A DNA stretch of 64,000 nucleotides from Duganella phyllosphaerae (GCF_001758785.1 NZ_LROM01000152.1:1-64000), one strand, 5' to 3'; shown: positions 25,937-34,674, counted from the first letter of the stretch. Notes: generated from the letters alone by a model not told the origin. Made by a program: numbers and translations.

Positions 25937-27142
25937 TTACAGCGTCGTGTCCTGGATGGCCAGGGTGGTGCCCTCGTGCTGGGCATCGCTACCCTTGTAG
26001 CGCAGCACGTCGAATTGGCAGGTGATGATTTTGTTCTTCTCGCCGTCATCGACCTTTGCCGAGGTGATCTTGATGCGGCCCATCTGCAGCGCCATCACGT
26101 CCGCCAGCGCCGCATTACTGGCCGCCATGGCATAGGCCAGCGATACCTCGGTCTCGGTTTTGAAGTAGTCGAGGTAGGCCGCGTCCTGCATCAGGACGGT
26201 GAATTGGCCGGAGCCGATCACCTTGCCGCGCGATGCAGCGGTTGCATACTTAGTGCCCAGCACCGGGTCGATCTTGACCTGGCCGTCGAGCGACACCGAC
26301 ATGCCGGTGCAAATCTGCGACGGGATGCCATTGACAGAAAGCATCGCGGTGGCGCCGGAGAACTTACCGCCGGTCGGCGTGGCCGCCGGAGTGGTGAAGT
26401 AGGCGGCGGCCGTAGTGGCATCTTCGCGCTTACCCATGAAGGTGAAGTCGCAGCTGGTCAGGCCGTTGGGCTGTACCGCCATATCCATCTTGCTGACCAG
26501 CTGATCGACGAAGGTGCGGTGCACCACCACGTCCGGCTGTTGAATCTCAGCGGTGAACCAGTCGGTGGTGTGGCCGGTCAGTGGGGTGAACGTGCGCTTG
26601 CCGGGTGCGGCGATCGCCACGCTGTCGCCGGCGGCCTTTGCAACGACGGCGCTACCGTCAAGGTACTGGCCGGTGATCTTGAGCGCGGTTACTGCGGTCA
26701 CGAAGAAGTTGCGGCCATTGTTTGCGGCGGCGGGCGCAGTGAAGCCGGTCACGCGAACGACCGTGCCGGCGCGGTGACCGTCGGCCAGGAAGGAACCTGC
26801 GGCACGGGTGAAGCCGTCGGCCACAGCAGCGATGGTGATGGCGGCAGCCGTAGCGCCGGCAACGGTCCAGTCGCGCCGCATCAGGGCGGCCATCAGCACT
26901 GAATAGGTGCCGCAGGATGCCTCGCCCTTGATGTCGCCCGTCACGCGGAAGTTGCCCAGGCGGGTGTCCCCCTGCTGCTGGCTCGGGTCGATCTCGTTTG
27001 ACGAGTACTTGTCGGCCTCGGTATCGAAGGAGCTGGTGACGCGCGGGTAGAGCTGGCCGGCGCCGACCGGGGCCTTCGCGCCCTCGGCAGTTTGTTTGCC
27101 CAGCACCAGAAGGGTGTTGATGCCGTTTGCAGTAGCAGCCAT
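25937..27142 (-). CDS. Major tail tube protein
   Basis: 401-aa tube subunit. It begins MAATANGINTLLVLGKQTAEG and has the tail tube pattern of an N-terminal region (SSFDTEADKYSSNEI), a beta-rich core and a Gly/Ala-rich inserted segment (residues about 105-190) that may be a surface Ig-like or decoration insert. C-terminal VDDGEKNKIITCQFDVLRYKG is typical of the family. ATG 27142 has AAAGG upstream; the frame to 27274 is extension. It lies directly upstream of the G/GT genes. The length is greater than the usual 200-300 aa because of the insert. Confidence 0.8.
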   Translation of the reverse strand: MAATANGINTLLVLGKQTAEGAKAPVGAGQLYPRVTSSFDTEADKYSSNEIDPSQQQGDTRLGNFRVTGDIKGEASCGTYSVLMAALMRRDWTVAGATAAAITIAAVADGFTRAAGSFLADGHRAGTVVRVTGFTAPAAANNGRNFFVTAVTALKITGQYLDGSAVVAKAAGDSVAIAAPGKRTFTPLTGHTTDWFTAEIQQPDVVVHRTFVDQLVSKMDMAVQPNGLTSCDFTFMGKREDATTAAAYFTTPAATPTGGKFSGATAMLSVNGIPSQICTGMSVSLDGQVKIDPVLGTKYATAASRGKVIGSGQFTVLMQDAAYLDYFKTETEVSLAYAMAASNAALADVMALQMGRIKITSAKVDDGEKNKIITCQFDVLRYKGSDAQHEGTTLAIQDTTL

Positions 27143-27222
27143 GTGAAGCCTTTCAGGAATGAAAAAGGCCCGCACGCGGCGAGCCAGAATGAAAAACCGC
27201 CTTTCGACGGCCGTGTGATTTG

Positions 27223-27633
27223 CTACGCTGTGAAGATGTCCGCGTGCCAGCGGATCCTGACGATTTGCATCCACCGTCCATCGACCTGCTCACCCCGGTC
27301 GATCTCGGGTGTTCGGTCAATCTGGACGGTGACGCCGCCATCCGAAAAAGCAGATCCGCGCTTGAACAGCGCCCGGATCGCTTCGGCGCGCAGCGCGCAG
27401 TCCAGCGTGCCAACAAGCGGCGGATATTGCAGATTGACCTGCATCACGCCCTGCTCTTTGTGGTAGGCCTCGCCCAGCGTCGGATTGCCTGGCTCGGCCA
27501 CCAGCAGGTAGGCCGCGCAATAAGGCCGGTCCGGTACCGGGTCATACGGCACGTTTTCGTGCACGATGTCGATGGCTGGATCAATGCTAGCCAGCGCCTG
27601 CTCGAGCGCGTTTCGGATGTTGGGGATCGTCAT
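27223..27633 (-). CDS. Tail terminator (DUF4128-like)
   Basis: 136-aa protein matching phage tail terminators that cap the tube and join it to the head. MTIPNIRNALEQALASIDP, then LVAEPGNPTLGEAYHKEQGVMQVNLQYP and VQIDRTPEIDRGEQVDGRWMQIV are the family pattern. It stands between the minor tail/joining gene and the tube gene. Its start overlaps the stop of the gene at 27630 by 4 bp. An 80-bp spacer with two weak hairpins (about 27160-27205) separates it from the tube gene. Confidence 0.75.
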   Translation of the reverse strand: MTIPNIRNALEQALASIDPAIDIVHENVPYDPVPDRPYCAAYLLVAEPGNPTLGEAYHKEQGVMQVNLQYPPLVGTLDCALRAEAIRALFKRGSAFSDGGVTVQIDRTPEIDRGEQVDGRWMQIVRIRWHADIFTA

Positions 27634-28121
27634 ATCGAATAACTCTGGTAGCCCTGCGCGAAGTCCGCGCTGCTGGTGCCGGCGCGCACGCCGTTCACAG
27701 CCGCATCAACGATGTTGCTCCACTCGACCACGGTCAGCGCGACCAGGCCGACGGGCGCCTGGCGCGACCAGCCTTTCTCGATGCGGCTTGCGTACGGCAG
27801 ATTGTTCATCAGGTAGAAAACCTCCCCCGCCTTCGCGGCAGCAACGATGCCAGCGTGCGCGGCGATGGTTGCCTTGCCGTCCTGGTCGATGATGTTGAGC
27901 GCGCCAGTCGCGGGAGAGCCGACGGACATTTGCCAGTTGCCCCGGAATCGGCCGCCGACATAGCCCTTGGGCGGAGCATGCTTCCAATATTTGGCGTCGC
28001 CCACAGGGGATCGACTCACCAGCCTGCCGTCGATGCTGGCCAGGCAGTAGCGCACCACCTTATCGGTGTCGTCTTTGGTCTTCTGGACCCATGCGGCGAT
28101 CTGCAATGCGAAGGTGCCCAT
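27630..28121 (-). CDS. Head-tail joining/minor tail protein (HK97 gp10-like position)
   Basis: 163-aa protein, MGTFALQIAAWVQKTKDDTDKV, with RLVSRSPVGDAKYWKHAPPKGYVGGRFRGNW and VFYLMNNLPYASRIEKGWSRQAP. These are the hallmarks of the gp10-like neck proteins (SPVDTG..R..W and LPYA..lE.G). GGAGGATCTG before ATG 28121 fixes the start and overlaps the previous stop (TGATG). It likely forms part of the neck between head closure and tail terminator. Confidence 0.75.
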   Translation of the reverse strand: MGTFALQIAAWVQKTKDDTDKVVRYCLASIDGRLVSRSPVGDAKYWKHAPPKGYVGGRFRGNWQMSVGSPATGALNIIDQDGKATIAAHAGIVAAAKAGEVFYLMNNLPYASRIEKGWSRQAPVGLVALTVVEWSNIVDAAVNGVRAGTSSADFAQGYQSYSI

Positions 28122-28504
28122 CAGATCCTCCCGACCAGCCGCCACAGCACGACGATGCCGCCAGGAGCGACCTTGTCAACGTTCTTGACGGTGTACACCA
28201 CGCCGCCGGCCAGCACCTGGTCCTCGTTCTTCATCGGCGCCAGTGGCGCGCCGGTTTCGTCGAGCGCAGACATCGTGATCTTGCGGTCGCCGGATTTGAT
28301 CAGCGTGCCGTTGATGGCGCCGATGCCGAGGTCGTTGGTTGTCAGCCCGGTTTCAATGCCCCAGGCTTTCTTGATGATGGGTGGCGCCGGCACCAGGGCA
28401 CCGCCAACGTAGGTACCTGGCTGTTTGAATGTGAGCGTGAGCAGCTGCCCATCCTCGCGGAGGGCTTCGTCGGCGTCGATGGCATCTTGTGCGTAATCGC
28501 TCAT
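28121..28504 (-). CDS. Head closure / connector protein
   Basis: 127-aa protein: MSDYAQDAIDADEALREDGQLLTL, then GTYVGGALV, TTNDLGIGAINGTLIKSGDRKITMSALDE and VVYTVKNVDKVAPGG. The beta-barrel-like pattern and position between the adaptor and the gp10-like gene match stopper/head-closure proteins. Overlaps both neighbours by a few bases, so the neck genes are tightly coupled. Assignment is by position and pattern. Confidence 0.65.
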   Translation of the reverse strand: MSDYAQDAIDADEALREDGQLLTLTFKQPGTYVGGALVPAPPIIKKAWGIETGLTTNDLGIGAINGTLIKSGDRKITMSALDETGAPLAPMKNEDQVLAGGVVYTVKNVDKVAPGGIVVLWRLVGRI

Positions 28505-28872
28505 TTCGCTTCCAGGTAGTCATGCGTCGGCGTCTTCGCGAAGCGCACTGCTTTGATGGTGGCCTTGCCATCGATCAGCGCGCGCAGCACCCGGTGCCAG
28601 CCGTCCATGATGAAGCCCTGCTCACTAAGGATAATCGGGTGGGAGATATCGACGTCCAGCGCTCTACGCATGTGGAAGGCCATGCCGTACGGCGACGCTT
28701 CTGGCGTCCATACCTCGGCACCAAGATAGATTGCGGCAAGAGGCAAGTCAAACGCCTCCAGATCCTTGGTCTGCGCGATTAAGTTCGTGACAGTCCACAC
28801 CTTACCGTTGTGGGAATAGCTGTTTTCGTGCACGGCGCAGCCTTCAATTTGCACCACTGGGTAGTTGATCAC
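28501..28872 (-). CDS. ParB/sulfiredoxin-fold-like protein in the neck cluster
   Basis: 123-aa protein with the core HPIILSEQGFIMDGWHRVLRALIDG, which resembles the ParB/Srx nucleotide-binding motif (GxxxxDGxHR). N-terminal VWTVTNLIAQTKDLEAFDLPLAAIYLG. GTG 28872 is chosen because it overlaps the upstream stop (GTGA) and has GGAG 6 nt before it; a start at 28908 would overlap the adaptor gene by 40 bp. A ParB-like domain among neck genes is odd: it may be a CTPase/nuclease-like accessory rather than a virion part. Confidence 0.6.
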   Translation of the reverse strand: MINYPVVQIEGCAVHENSYSHNGKVWTVTNLIAQTKDLEAFDLPLAAIYLGAEVWTPEASPYGMAFHMRRALDVDISHPIILSEQGFIMDGWHRVLRALIDGKATIKAVRFAKTPTHDYLEAK

Positions 28873-29372
28873 GCCCGCTCCAATCTTCCAGACAAGCCCG
28901 AACCGCACAAGAGCGGCTTGAGCAACTGATCCACCGCCCGGTACCGCACCGCCTCTGGTGCGCCATCCGCATACACGGTCTTGATCGGGCCGATGACCTT
29001 CTCCTTGATCGTTCGCTTCAGGGCCGGCGCCAGCTCGCCGCTTCTCGCCTGCAGCGCGAGGATGGCACAGGCATTCTGTACCTCCACCGGGACAATGTCC
29101 GACCCCAAGTAAGCATGGACGTCATCCAGTTCGACGTCGTAGCGCGGCCAGTCGAGTGCCTGGGCGGCAGTGCGGCGTCGGCCCTTCCAGCGCGCGCGGT
29201 ACTGGCCGACCATGTACTCGGTCGCCTTGATCAGCAGCGACTCCTTCTCGCTTTCTACCAGAGCGGCCCAGGCGGCGTTGCCGCGCTTCGCGTGGTAGGC
29301 ATCGGCGGCCGCCACGCTGGCATAGCTGTCAGCATCCGGCAGGCCGGCGCCGGTTTCGATGATGAGGGTCAT
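28869..29372 (-). CDS. Head-tail adaptor (DnaT-like domain)
   Basis: 167-aa protein of the type annotated as putative DnaT-like ssDNA-binding protein, now regarded as a portal adaptor. MTLIIETGAGLPDADSYASVAAADAYH, then WAALVESEKESLLIKATEYM and QALDWPRYDVELDD are characteristic. Starts at ATG 29372, 5 bp after the CE4-like gene stop; the frame to 29567 lies inside that gene. It likely docks below the portal. Confidence 0.75.
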   Translation of the reverse strand: MTLIIETGAGLPDADSYASVAAADAYHAKRGNAAWAALVESEKESLLIKATEYMVGQYRARWKGRRRTAAQALDWPRYDVELDDVHAYLGSDIVPVEVQNACAILALQARSGELAPALKRTIKEKVIGPIKTVYADGAPEAVRYRAVDQLLKPLLCGSGLSGRLERA

Positions 29373-29377
29373 GATTA

Positions 29378-31759
29378 TCAGTTTCGAAGTTGTTGAAGCG
29401 TCACCACCTCGGCGAGGTCGGCCACTTCCAATGTGCGGATGTACTGGGCAAGCATGACCACGGCGGCGGCGATCGTGCCATCGCTGAACCCGGTATGAGT
29501 GCTGAAAATCGCGATGCCCTCGTTGGCGACGGCCTGATCGACATAAGCCTTCATTTTGTCGAAACACTGCTGTACGGTCTGGGAGCCGACGTACGTGTCC
29601 ATGTTGTACGCACGGAGGTTGTATGGGTCGCCAGGCGGATTCGTGTCAGCGAACGCAAATGGAGCGAGCCCGTCACCAGCTGTGCCAGGCGAATTATCGA
29701 ATCGACGGATCGTTGCGAACAACCGTTGGCAGGTCTTCGTGATCGGGCCGTCAATACCGAAGTTGTATCCGCCATACAGCGATCCATCGCGCATCCCGTC
29801 CAGATCGAAACCGAGCTGGGCTGCCATGATGAGGTTCTTGCGAGACTCCACCAGCCATTGCTGAGGCGTCCGGTCTGCATCCGACACCGTACCGTCGAAA
29901 TAGTCCTGCGAAGCCATTTGCCAACCGTAACGCTGCTGCAGCGCAAGGAGGTTATCGATGGTCGGATTTCCGTCGGTGTTGGCCCCGCCCCCTATCATAC
30001 GGCTTGCCGGCGACAGATACAGCACCACAGGGTATCCGTAAGGCGACAGGATTCGATGCGCATCCCACACGGCCTTGCCGTGGTTGTCATCGATTGTAAA
30101 TACGATCGACGCCTTTCCGGTCGCAGGCGGCACGAACGACACATCACCAGGAATGACTGTCATATTGGTCGCGCCAGCGATACGGATGCGCGCAAAAGTG
30201 ACCGCGGTCATATCGGCGCCAGCGCCGACTGCAGTGAAGCGCCCAGCGCCATAGCTGCGGGAGCCGTAGCTGTTCAGGCCGCTCATGCCTCCGCTCAAAT
30301 CGGAGAATACGTTCAGCGTATGGAAGTCCGCACCAGGGGCGGACGGTGTGCCCGTCGAGAACAAATCGATGTTCATCGAGGTGAACCCGCCAGACGCAGG
30401 TGCGGCTTTTTGGATGGTCACATGAATCGCGCCGGCCGTCACGTCGATGGGCGTCGGGGCATTGTCCTCGGACAAAATGGAGGCCGTCGTGTCCGTGGTA
30501 AACGTGACGTTTGGTGCCGTAGCATTGCCGAACTGGGAGACGGGCCCGTATGAGCCGTACACCTGGTCGGTAGCCAGATTCACGTTCGCTTTGCTGAGGC
30601 CTGCAGTGATAATCGTCTTCGCAGCGGTGGACCACACCGAAATAGTTTTCCGCTTAAACTTGATCCGCTTGAACGGAGCGAAATCCGCAATGCCTGCTGG
30701 TTGATCATACGGCGCATTCTGCATATCGCCCAGCGGGATGGTTGCCTCCGGACTGAGAATGTCGGAGCGTGCATACTCGCGCACTGGCGCGCCCGAACCC
30801 GGCATGCGGCTGGTGAATGCCTGGACGCACATAGCTGCGCCGCCGGTGCTATCGGGCGACACGCAGCTGATCTGGTTGACGTTGGTCACACCTACTACCA
30901 TCGTCTGATTGCGGCTCAGCTTGGCGACACCAGTACCAATTTTGACCAGGATGTCCTTGTTGTAGTTGTTGGTCAGCTCGGCGCCGACGCATGCTTGCGT
31001 AGGCGCGATCTGGTACGCCGTACCGGATGCGGTGCTTGCGACCAACTGCACTACCGGGTACGTGAGCGAGGTATTGGCGAACGTCAGGTTCACGGCTACG
31101 CGCAGGCTGTCACGCGAGGTGGCGTAATCGCGGCGGCGGAAGCCGATCTGATTTGCATTGGTGATGCCAAAAATCGGGAACACCTCGCCGGGGCGGATCC
31201 GGTAGAACGTGGCGCCACCGTTGCGGTTGAACTCAACCATCACGCCTGTGTTGTTTCGCACGATGACGCAGTTGCAGTCGGTCGCGGTTGGCGAGGCCAC
31301 CCCGCCGCCGGTTGCGCTGGCTGGCGTCGTCACCGTGCCGAAGCCCAGGACCGAGTAGCTCTCGGACGGCCCGCCTCCGCTGCCTGGTGCGCTGATCTTG
31401 CCCTGGCCATCGACTGTAATAGTAGTGCCGTCGGGCTTTACACCACCCAGCACATCAGGCGTCGCCACCGGGAGCGTATAACCTCCGCCGCCGCCCTGAG
31501 CGATCTTGATTTGCCCGGTGATGACGCCGGCGTAGCAGAACACCAGCACCTTGCGCTGCTCATCGAATGGGCCGATCTGCGGCAGTGCTCCAGGACCGAT
31601 TGACCACGACTGGGTGGAGTTGGTGCCCCCAAGTACCGGATCGAGCAGGTACGCCACTCCCGCCGCGTCATCCGAACCAGTGAGTACCAATACTTTTCCC
31701 TCCGGGATTGGAAGGGTTTTGGCAGACTCGCCAGCTTTGATCGTGGTGGTTGTAGACAT
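29378..31759 (-). CDS. Virion protein with CE4 (NodB-like) deacetylase domain
   Basis: 793-aa protein encoded between coat and neck genes. The N-terminal part has a fibre-like motif (ATPDVLGGVKPDGTTITVDG, near residue 100) followed by Ig/jelly-roll-like beta repeats. From about residue 550 there is a polysaccharide-deacetylase-like fold: SIVFTIDDNHG (metal-binding TxDD at 555-558), PVVLYLSPASRMIG, WQMASQDYFDG and IAIFSTHTG. The usual HxxxH metal ligands after the second strand are not obvious (ASQDYFD is there instead), so activity is uncertain. Position suggests a head decoration or collar fibre binding surface polysaccharide. Start MSTTTTIKAGES at 31759. Confidence 0.7.
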   Translation of the reverse strand: MSTTTTIKAGESAKTLPIPEGKVLVLTGSDDAAGVAYLLDPVLGGTNSTQSWSIGPGALPQIGPFDEQRKVLVFCYAGVITGQIKIAQGGGGGYTLPVATPDVLGGVKPDGTTITVDGQGKISAPGSGGGPSESYSVLGFGTVTTPASATGGGVASPTATDCNCVIVRNNTGVMVEFNRNGGATFYRIRPGEVFPIFGITNANQIGFRRRDYATSRDSLRVAVNLTFANTSLTYPVVQLVASTASGTAYQIAPTQACVGAELTNNYNKDILVKIGTGVAKLSRNQTMVVGVTNVNQISCVSPDSTGGAAMCVQAFTSRMPGSGAPVREYARSDILSPEATIPLGDMQNAPYDQPAGIADFAPFKRIKFKRKTISVWSTAAKTIITAGLSKANVNLATDQVYGSYGPVSQFGNATAPNVTFTTDTTASILSEDNAPTPIDVTAGAIHVTIQKAAPASGGFTSMNIDLFSTGTPSAPGADFHTLNVFSDLSGGMSGLNSYGSRSYGAGRFTAVGAGADMTAVTFARIRIAGATNMTVIPGDVSFVPPATGKASIVFTIDDNHGKAVWDAHRILSPYGYPVVLYLSPASRMIGGGANTDGNPTIDNLLALQQRYGWQMASQDYFDGTVSDADRTPQQWLVESRKNLIMAAQLGFDLDGMRDGSLYGGYNFGIDGPITKTCQRLFATIRRFDNSPGTAGDGLAPFAFADTNPPGDPYNLRAYNMDTYVGSQTVQQCFDKMKAYVDQAVANEGIAIFSTHTGFSDGTIAAAVVMLAQYIRTLEVADLAEVVTLQQLRN

Positions 31760-31786
31760 TGGCTATCTCGGTGGCGGAATGGGAAA

Positions 31787-31805
31787 AGCCCGCGCGCGGC
31801 GGGCT
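31787..31805 (-). terminator. Hairpin between structural genes
   Basis: AGCCCGC - 5 nt - GCGGGCT, with TTTT following on the minus strand. A near-identical element follows the scaffold gene's downstream neighbour at about 33707-33723. Confidence 0.5.
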
Positions 31806-31826
31806 GGTGGTGATGCTGGTGGTGCT

Positions 31827-32198
31827 TTACTTCTTGGCAGTGTCGGCAGCGGCCTTCTCGGCAGCTTTGGCGGCAGCCTTGTCGGCAGCAGCTTTGTCGG
31901 CAGCGGCCTTCTCGGCGGCGGCGCGCTCGTCGGCGAGGCGCTGGGCCTCGGCTTCATTGGCGCGGGCTTGGTTGTCCAGGCGGTCGCGCTCTGCGTCCAT
32001 CTCTCGTTCGCGCGCCAGCAGGCGCTCGTGAGCAGCTTGCAGCTCGGCTACGGTAGGCGCGCGCTCGATGACGCCCATACCCTGGTCGGTACCGTCGTCG
32101 TACAGCTCGTGCACGTCGGGGTTGAAGTCGGCCTGGTCGATGACGACGAAAGCGCCCTGGGTAGCTGGATGGGTGGATTTGACTTTGATGGTTGGCAT
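31827..32198 (-). CDS. Small structural protein with Ala/Lys-rich helix
   Basis: 123-aa protein. The first 55 residues (MPTIKVKSTHPATQGAFVVIDQADFNPDVHELYDDG) form a short globular part; the remainder is a long, highly charged helix with tandem AADKAA/AAEKAA repeats, likely a coiled coil. Proteins like this beside the coat gene serve as head fibres, decoration or assembly aids. The repeats (KAAADKAAADKAAAKAAEKAAA) come from GCC-rich codons. Function is inferred from position only. Confidence 0.6.
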   Translation of the reverse strand: MPTIKVKSTHPATQGAFVVIDQADFNPDVHELYDDGTDQGMGVIERAPTVAELQAAHERLLAREREMDAERDRLDNQARANEAEAQRLADERAAAEKAAADKAAADKAAAKAAEKAAADTAKK

Positions 32199-32252
32199 TG
32201 CGTTCTCGCAGGTTGCCCGGCACCGTGGTGGCCGCCGGGTGGTGTTGGTGAA

Positions 32253-33587
32253 TTAGCCCAGCAGGATGCCGATGTGCTCGTCTTTCGCGGCGCCTACGCC
32301 CCAGACCAGCGCGATCTCGTATTGCACCTGGCGGTACTGCATGTACATGCTCACCTCGAACGACAGGCCCGAGACAGGGTCGGTGATGATGGTGCGGTCA
32401 GCGGCCGAGTCGCCCTGCGCTGGCAGCGCCGGCACACGAGTCGCCAGCACGATGGCCGAGCGGGCGAAGAACATGTTGCGGAAGCCGACGTTGGCTACGG
32501 TGATCGCGGTCGCGGCAGCTGGGATCGCTTGCAGTAGGCCAGGCGCAGCAATGGTGATGGTGCCGCCATCGGCCGAGCTGGCGTCGCCGGAGGAAACCAC
32601 ATACTTGTTCTCAGGATCGCCTGCGATGCTGATCACGTCGCCAGCCACGAACGAGCCGGTGCCGGCGGCAGCCAGGGTGATGACCGTGGCGCCGAAGGCA
32701 TAGCCGTTTGCGTTGGTGGTGGCGCCGGCGGCGGTGCCCTTCGCTGGGCGCTTGATCTGCGCGGACTGGCGCAGCGCCAGGCCTTGCAGGCGGTCGGTAA
32801 TGCCGTCGCGCAGCATGTCTTCACGACCCGCTTTCTCGACGTTGAACAGGCCCGATTGCTTGCCGCGCATGTTCTGCATCGCTGCCGAGCCCAGCACCAT
32901 CTGGAAGTCCAGGCCCTGGGCGCCGTTGTCTTCCAGGATGCGCAGCGCGCCGGCGGTGTCGCCGAGGTCGTTTGCAATACCGAAAGGCGCGGTGCCCGGG
33001 GTGCCGTAGGCGCGGGAGGCCTTGACGTGCAGCGCGGTCAGGTCCGATTCGACTTCGTTGCACAGCGTGCGCATCGCCTGGGCGAACTGGTCGCGCAGGA
33101 TGATGTTGTAGCTGTTGCCGCTGTTATCCAGGGCCAGCTTCTCTTCGCCGTTCCAGCGGATCGGCACGCGGCGCGCCTTGGTCAAGGTCACCGACTTGTT
33201 GCCGATGTTTTGGTCGCCGTCATTCGGGGGCGTCACGGCTGGCGTGATGTCGGTCGCGGTCGCGGCAGGTGCCACTGGCGAAGTGACCACCTGGCCGACA
33301 GCCGCACGGGCGAACGTCATGTCAGCGGACACGGCGGGGATCATGCCCACCTGTTCGCGCGAGACGACGTCCATCGCGTTGTACAGGGTGGTGATCAGGC
33401 CGGTCAGGTTGTTCGGGCCCAGCACCAGGCCGGTCTTTGCGGCGTAGTTCCAGATGTGGGCCTGAACCAGTTCGCCGACTACCTTGGCGCAGAACGCAGC
33501 TTTGTCGGCGCAAGTGGTGACGGCCTGGGCAGTCGAGGACAGGGCCATCGCAGCAAAAGCGACGATGGAAATCAACATTTTCTTCAT
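32253..33587 (-). CDS. Major capsid protein (P22 coat-like) with signal-peptide-like N-terminus
   Basis: 444-aa coat protein. From NNLTGLITTLYNAMDVVSREQVGMIPAV onward it matches P22 gp5-like coat proteins: AVGQVVTSPVAPA, PPNDGDQNIGNKSVTLTKARRVPIRWNGEEKLAL, LRDQFAQAMRTLCNEVE, a beta-rich insertion (residues about 290-380) and a C-terminal SGLSFEVSMYMQYRQVQYEIAL. The first 22 residues, MKKMLISIVAFAAMALSSTAQA, look like a cleavable Sec signal peptide, followed by two cysteines. That is out of place in a cytoplasmic coat protein. ATG 33587 has AAAGG upstream. An internal start near residue 35-60 would give a conventional coat protein. Confidence 0.8.
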   Translation of the reverse strand: MKKMLISIVAFAAMALSSTAQAVTTCADKAAFCAKVVGELVQAHIWNYAAKTGLVLGPNNLTGLITTLYNAMDVVSREQVGMIPAVSADMTFARAAVGQVVTSPVAPAATATDITPAVTPPNDGDQNIGNKSVTLTKARRVPIRWNGEEKLALDNSGNSYNIILRDQFAQAMRTLCNEVESDLTALHVKASRAYGTPGTAPFGIANDLGDTAGALRILEDNGAQGLDFQMVLGSAAMQNMRGKQSGLFNVEKAGREDMLRDGITDRLQGLALRQSAQIKRPAKGTAAGATTNANGYAFGATVITLAAAGTGSFVAGDVISIAGDPENKYVVSSGDASSADGGTITIAAPGLLQAIPAAATAITVANVGFRNMFFARSAIVLATRVPALPAQGDSAADRTIITDPVSGLSFEVSMYMQYRQVQYEIALVWGVGAAKDEHIGILLG

Positions 33588-33706
33588 GATGGAATTGCCT
33601 TTAATTGGTGGTTTGAGGTTTTGAACAGAGAGGCCATCCAGCCCAAAAGCACCGACTTGCCCATCCAGGCGCCGGCAAAGCACTGCGGTACTACGGAAAC
33701 GAAGAA

Positions 33707-33723
33707 GCCCGCGCGCGGCGGGC
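33707..33723 (-). terminator. GC-rich hairpin between scaffold and coat genes
   Basis: GCCCGC - 5 nt - GCGGGC, preceded on the plus strand by GAAGAA, so the minus-strand tail is only weakly T-rich. Likely an attenuator rather than a full terminator. Confidence 0.35.
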
Positions 33724-33746
33724 CTCGGTTACTGCTATGGCGACGA

Positions 33747-34559
33747 TCAGTCGACGATCGCTGCGCCTTCTTTCATTGCGCCGGCGCGGGCCATGGGGTC
33801 CATGGCGTCGTACGCGGCGCGGGTGATTTGCTTCTTGCCATCGGCAGTCTTGCCGCCGTTGCCTTGGGCGCCGCTACCGGATGCGCCGGACCCGGCCAGA
33901 ATCTGCTCCTTAAACGGGCAGGCGGCAACCAGTTGAGCGAGGCCTTCATCGAAGTCGGCGATTTCACCCGGACGGGTCGGCGAGAAGATCTTGTTGCCGG
34001 CTGCGTCGTATGGAACCATCTTGCCATCTTCGACCTTGAAGTTGTTGCCGAAGTAGGCGCGTGCCATTTCAGGCGGGATCGCAAGATGGCTCGGGTGCTT
34101 GGCTTCTTTGTTGAACAGCTTCGAGCCGGTGAAACCACCGCCGATCATATGGTTGTTCAATTCGGTGGTGCGCTTTTCCAGTGTCGCAGTCAGCTCCTGC
34201 AACTGTTGGGCACTGGCTTTGGCCTGGGCCGCAACCTGCTCTTGCGCCGTTTTGGCAGCAGCATCCTGGATTTCCTTGACCTGGGCGGCCGTCTTCAGTT
34301 CACCGGAGCTCAGGCTCTTGACGGTGTTGAGGGCGGCCAGCGCCGCCACGCCGTCTTCGATGCCTTCGAAAGATTTCAGCTTGCTCTCGGCAGCTTCCTT
34401 CGCCTCGCGGTGGGTCTTGGCCTCGCCGTTCAGGCGGGTGATCGTGCCCAGCGTGGCCTCGGCATCGAATGGTGCCTCGGTGCCATTGGCGTGGATGAAG
34501 ATCGGCAGCTTCTTCTCATCCAGGGCGATGGTGCCGTCGGCGTTGTATTTGTATGGCAT
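33747..34559 (-). CDS. Scaffold-like head assembly protein
   Basis: 270-aa protein directly upstream of the coat gene, the usual scaffold position. It begins MPYKYNADGTIALDEKKLPIFI, has a central coiled coil (residues about 45-130, EAKEAAESKLKSFEG, then AAKTAQEQVAAQAKASAQQLQELTATLEKRTTEL) and a C-terminal Gly/Ser-rich linker before a basic tail. The helix-rich centre and charged C-terminus fit P22-type scaffolds that release from the procapsid. The family was not identified with certainty. Confidence 0.7.
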   Translation of the reverse strand: MPYKYNADGTIALDEKKLPIFIHANGTEAPFDAEATLGTITRLNGEAKTHREAKEAAESKLKSFEGIEDGVAALAALNTVKSLSSGELKTAAQVKEIQDAAAKTAQEQVAAQAKASAQQLQELTATLEKRTTELNNHMIGGGFTGSKLFNKEAKHPSHLAIPPEMARAYFGNNFKVEDGKMVPYDAAGNKIFSPTRPGEIADFDEGLAQLVAACPFKEQILAGSGASGSGAQGNGGKTADGKKQITRAAYDAMDPMARAGAMKEGAAIVD

Positions 34560-34631
34560 GGTCTGACTTTCCGGGCATCCGCCCTATCGATGGCCTTCCG
34601 GCCGTGCACCGCGTCGCGTCCGCTTGCGGCA

Positions 34632-34654
34632 TAAAAAAACCGCCTCGAGGGCGG
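34632..34654 (-). terminator. Terminator between metalloprotease-like and scaffold genes
   Basis: CCGCC - TCGAG - GGCGG with a seven-base T-run on the minus strand. Readthrough is needed for coat expression if the operon starts upstream. Confidence 0.65.
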
Positions 34655-34674
34655 CATGGTGAATTCGGTGGTTG

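Noticed and set aside
25807..26049. 80-aa minus-strand frame between chaperone and tail tube genes
   Set aside because: Overlaps the tail tube 3' end in another frame; no start signal; Pro/Ser/Arg-rich.
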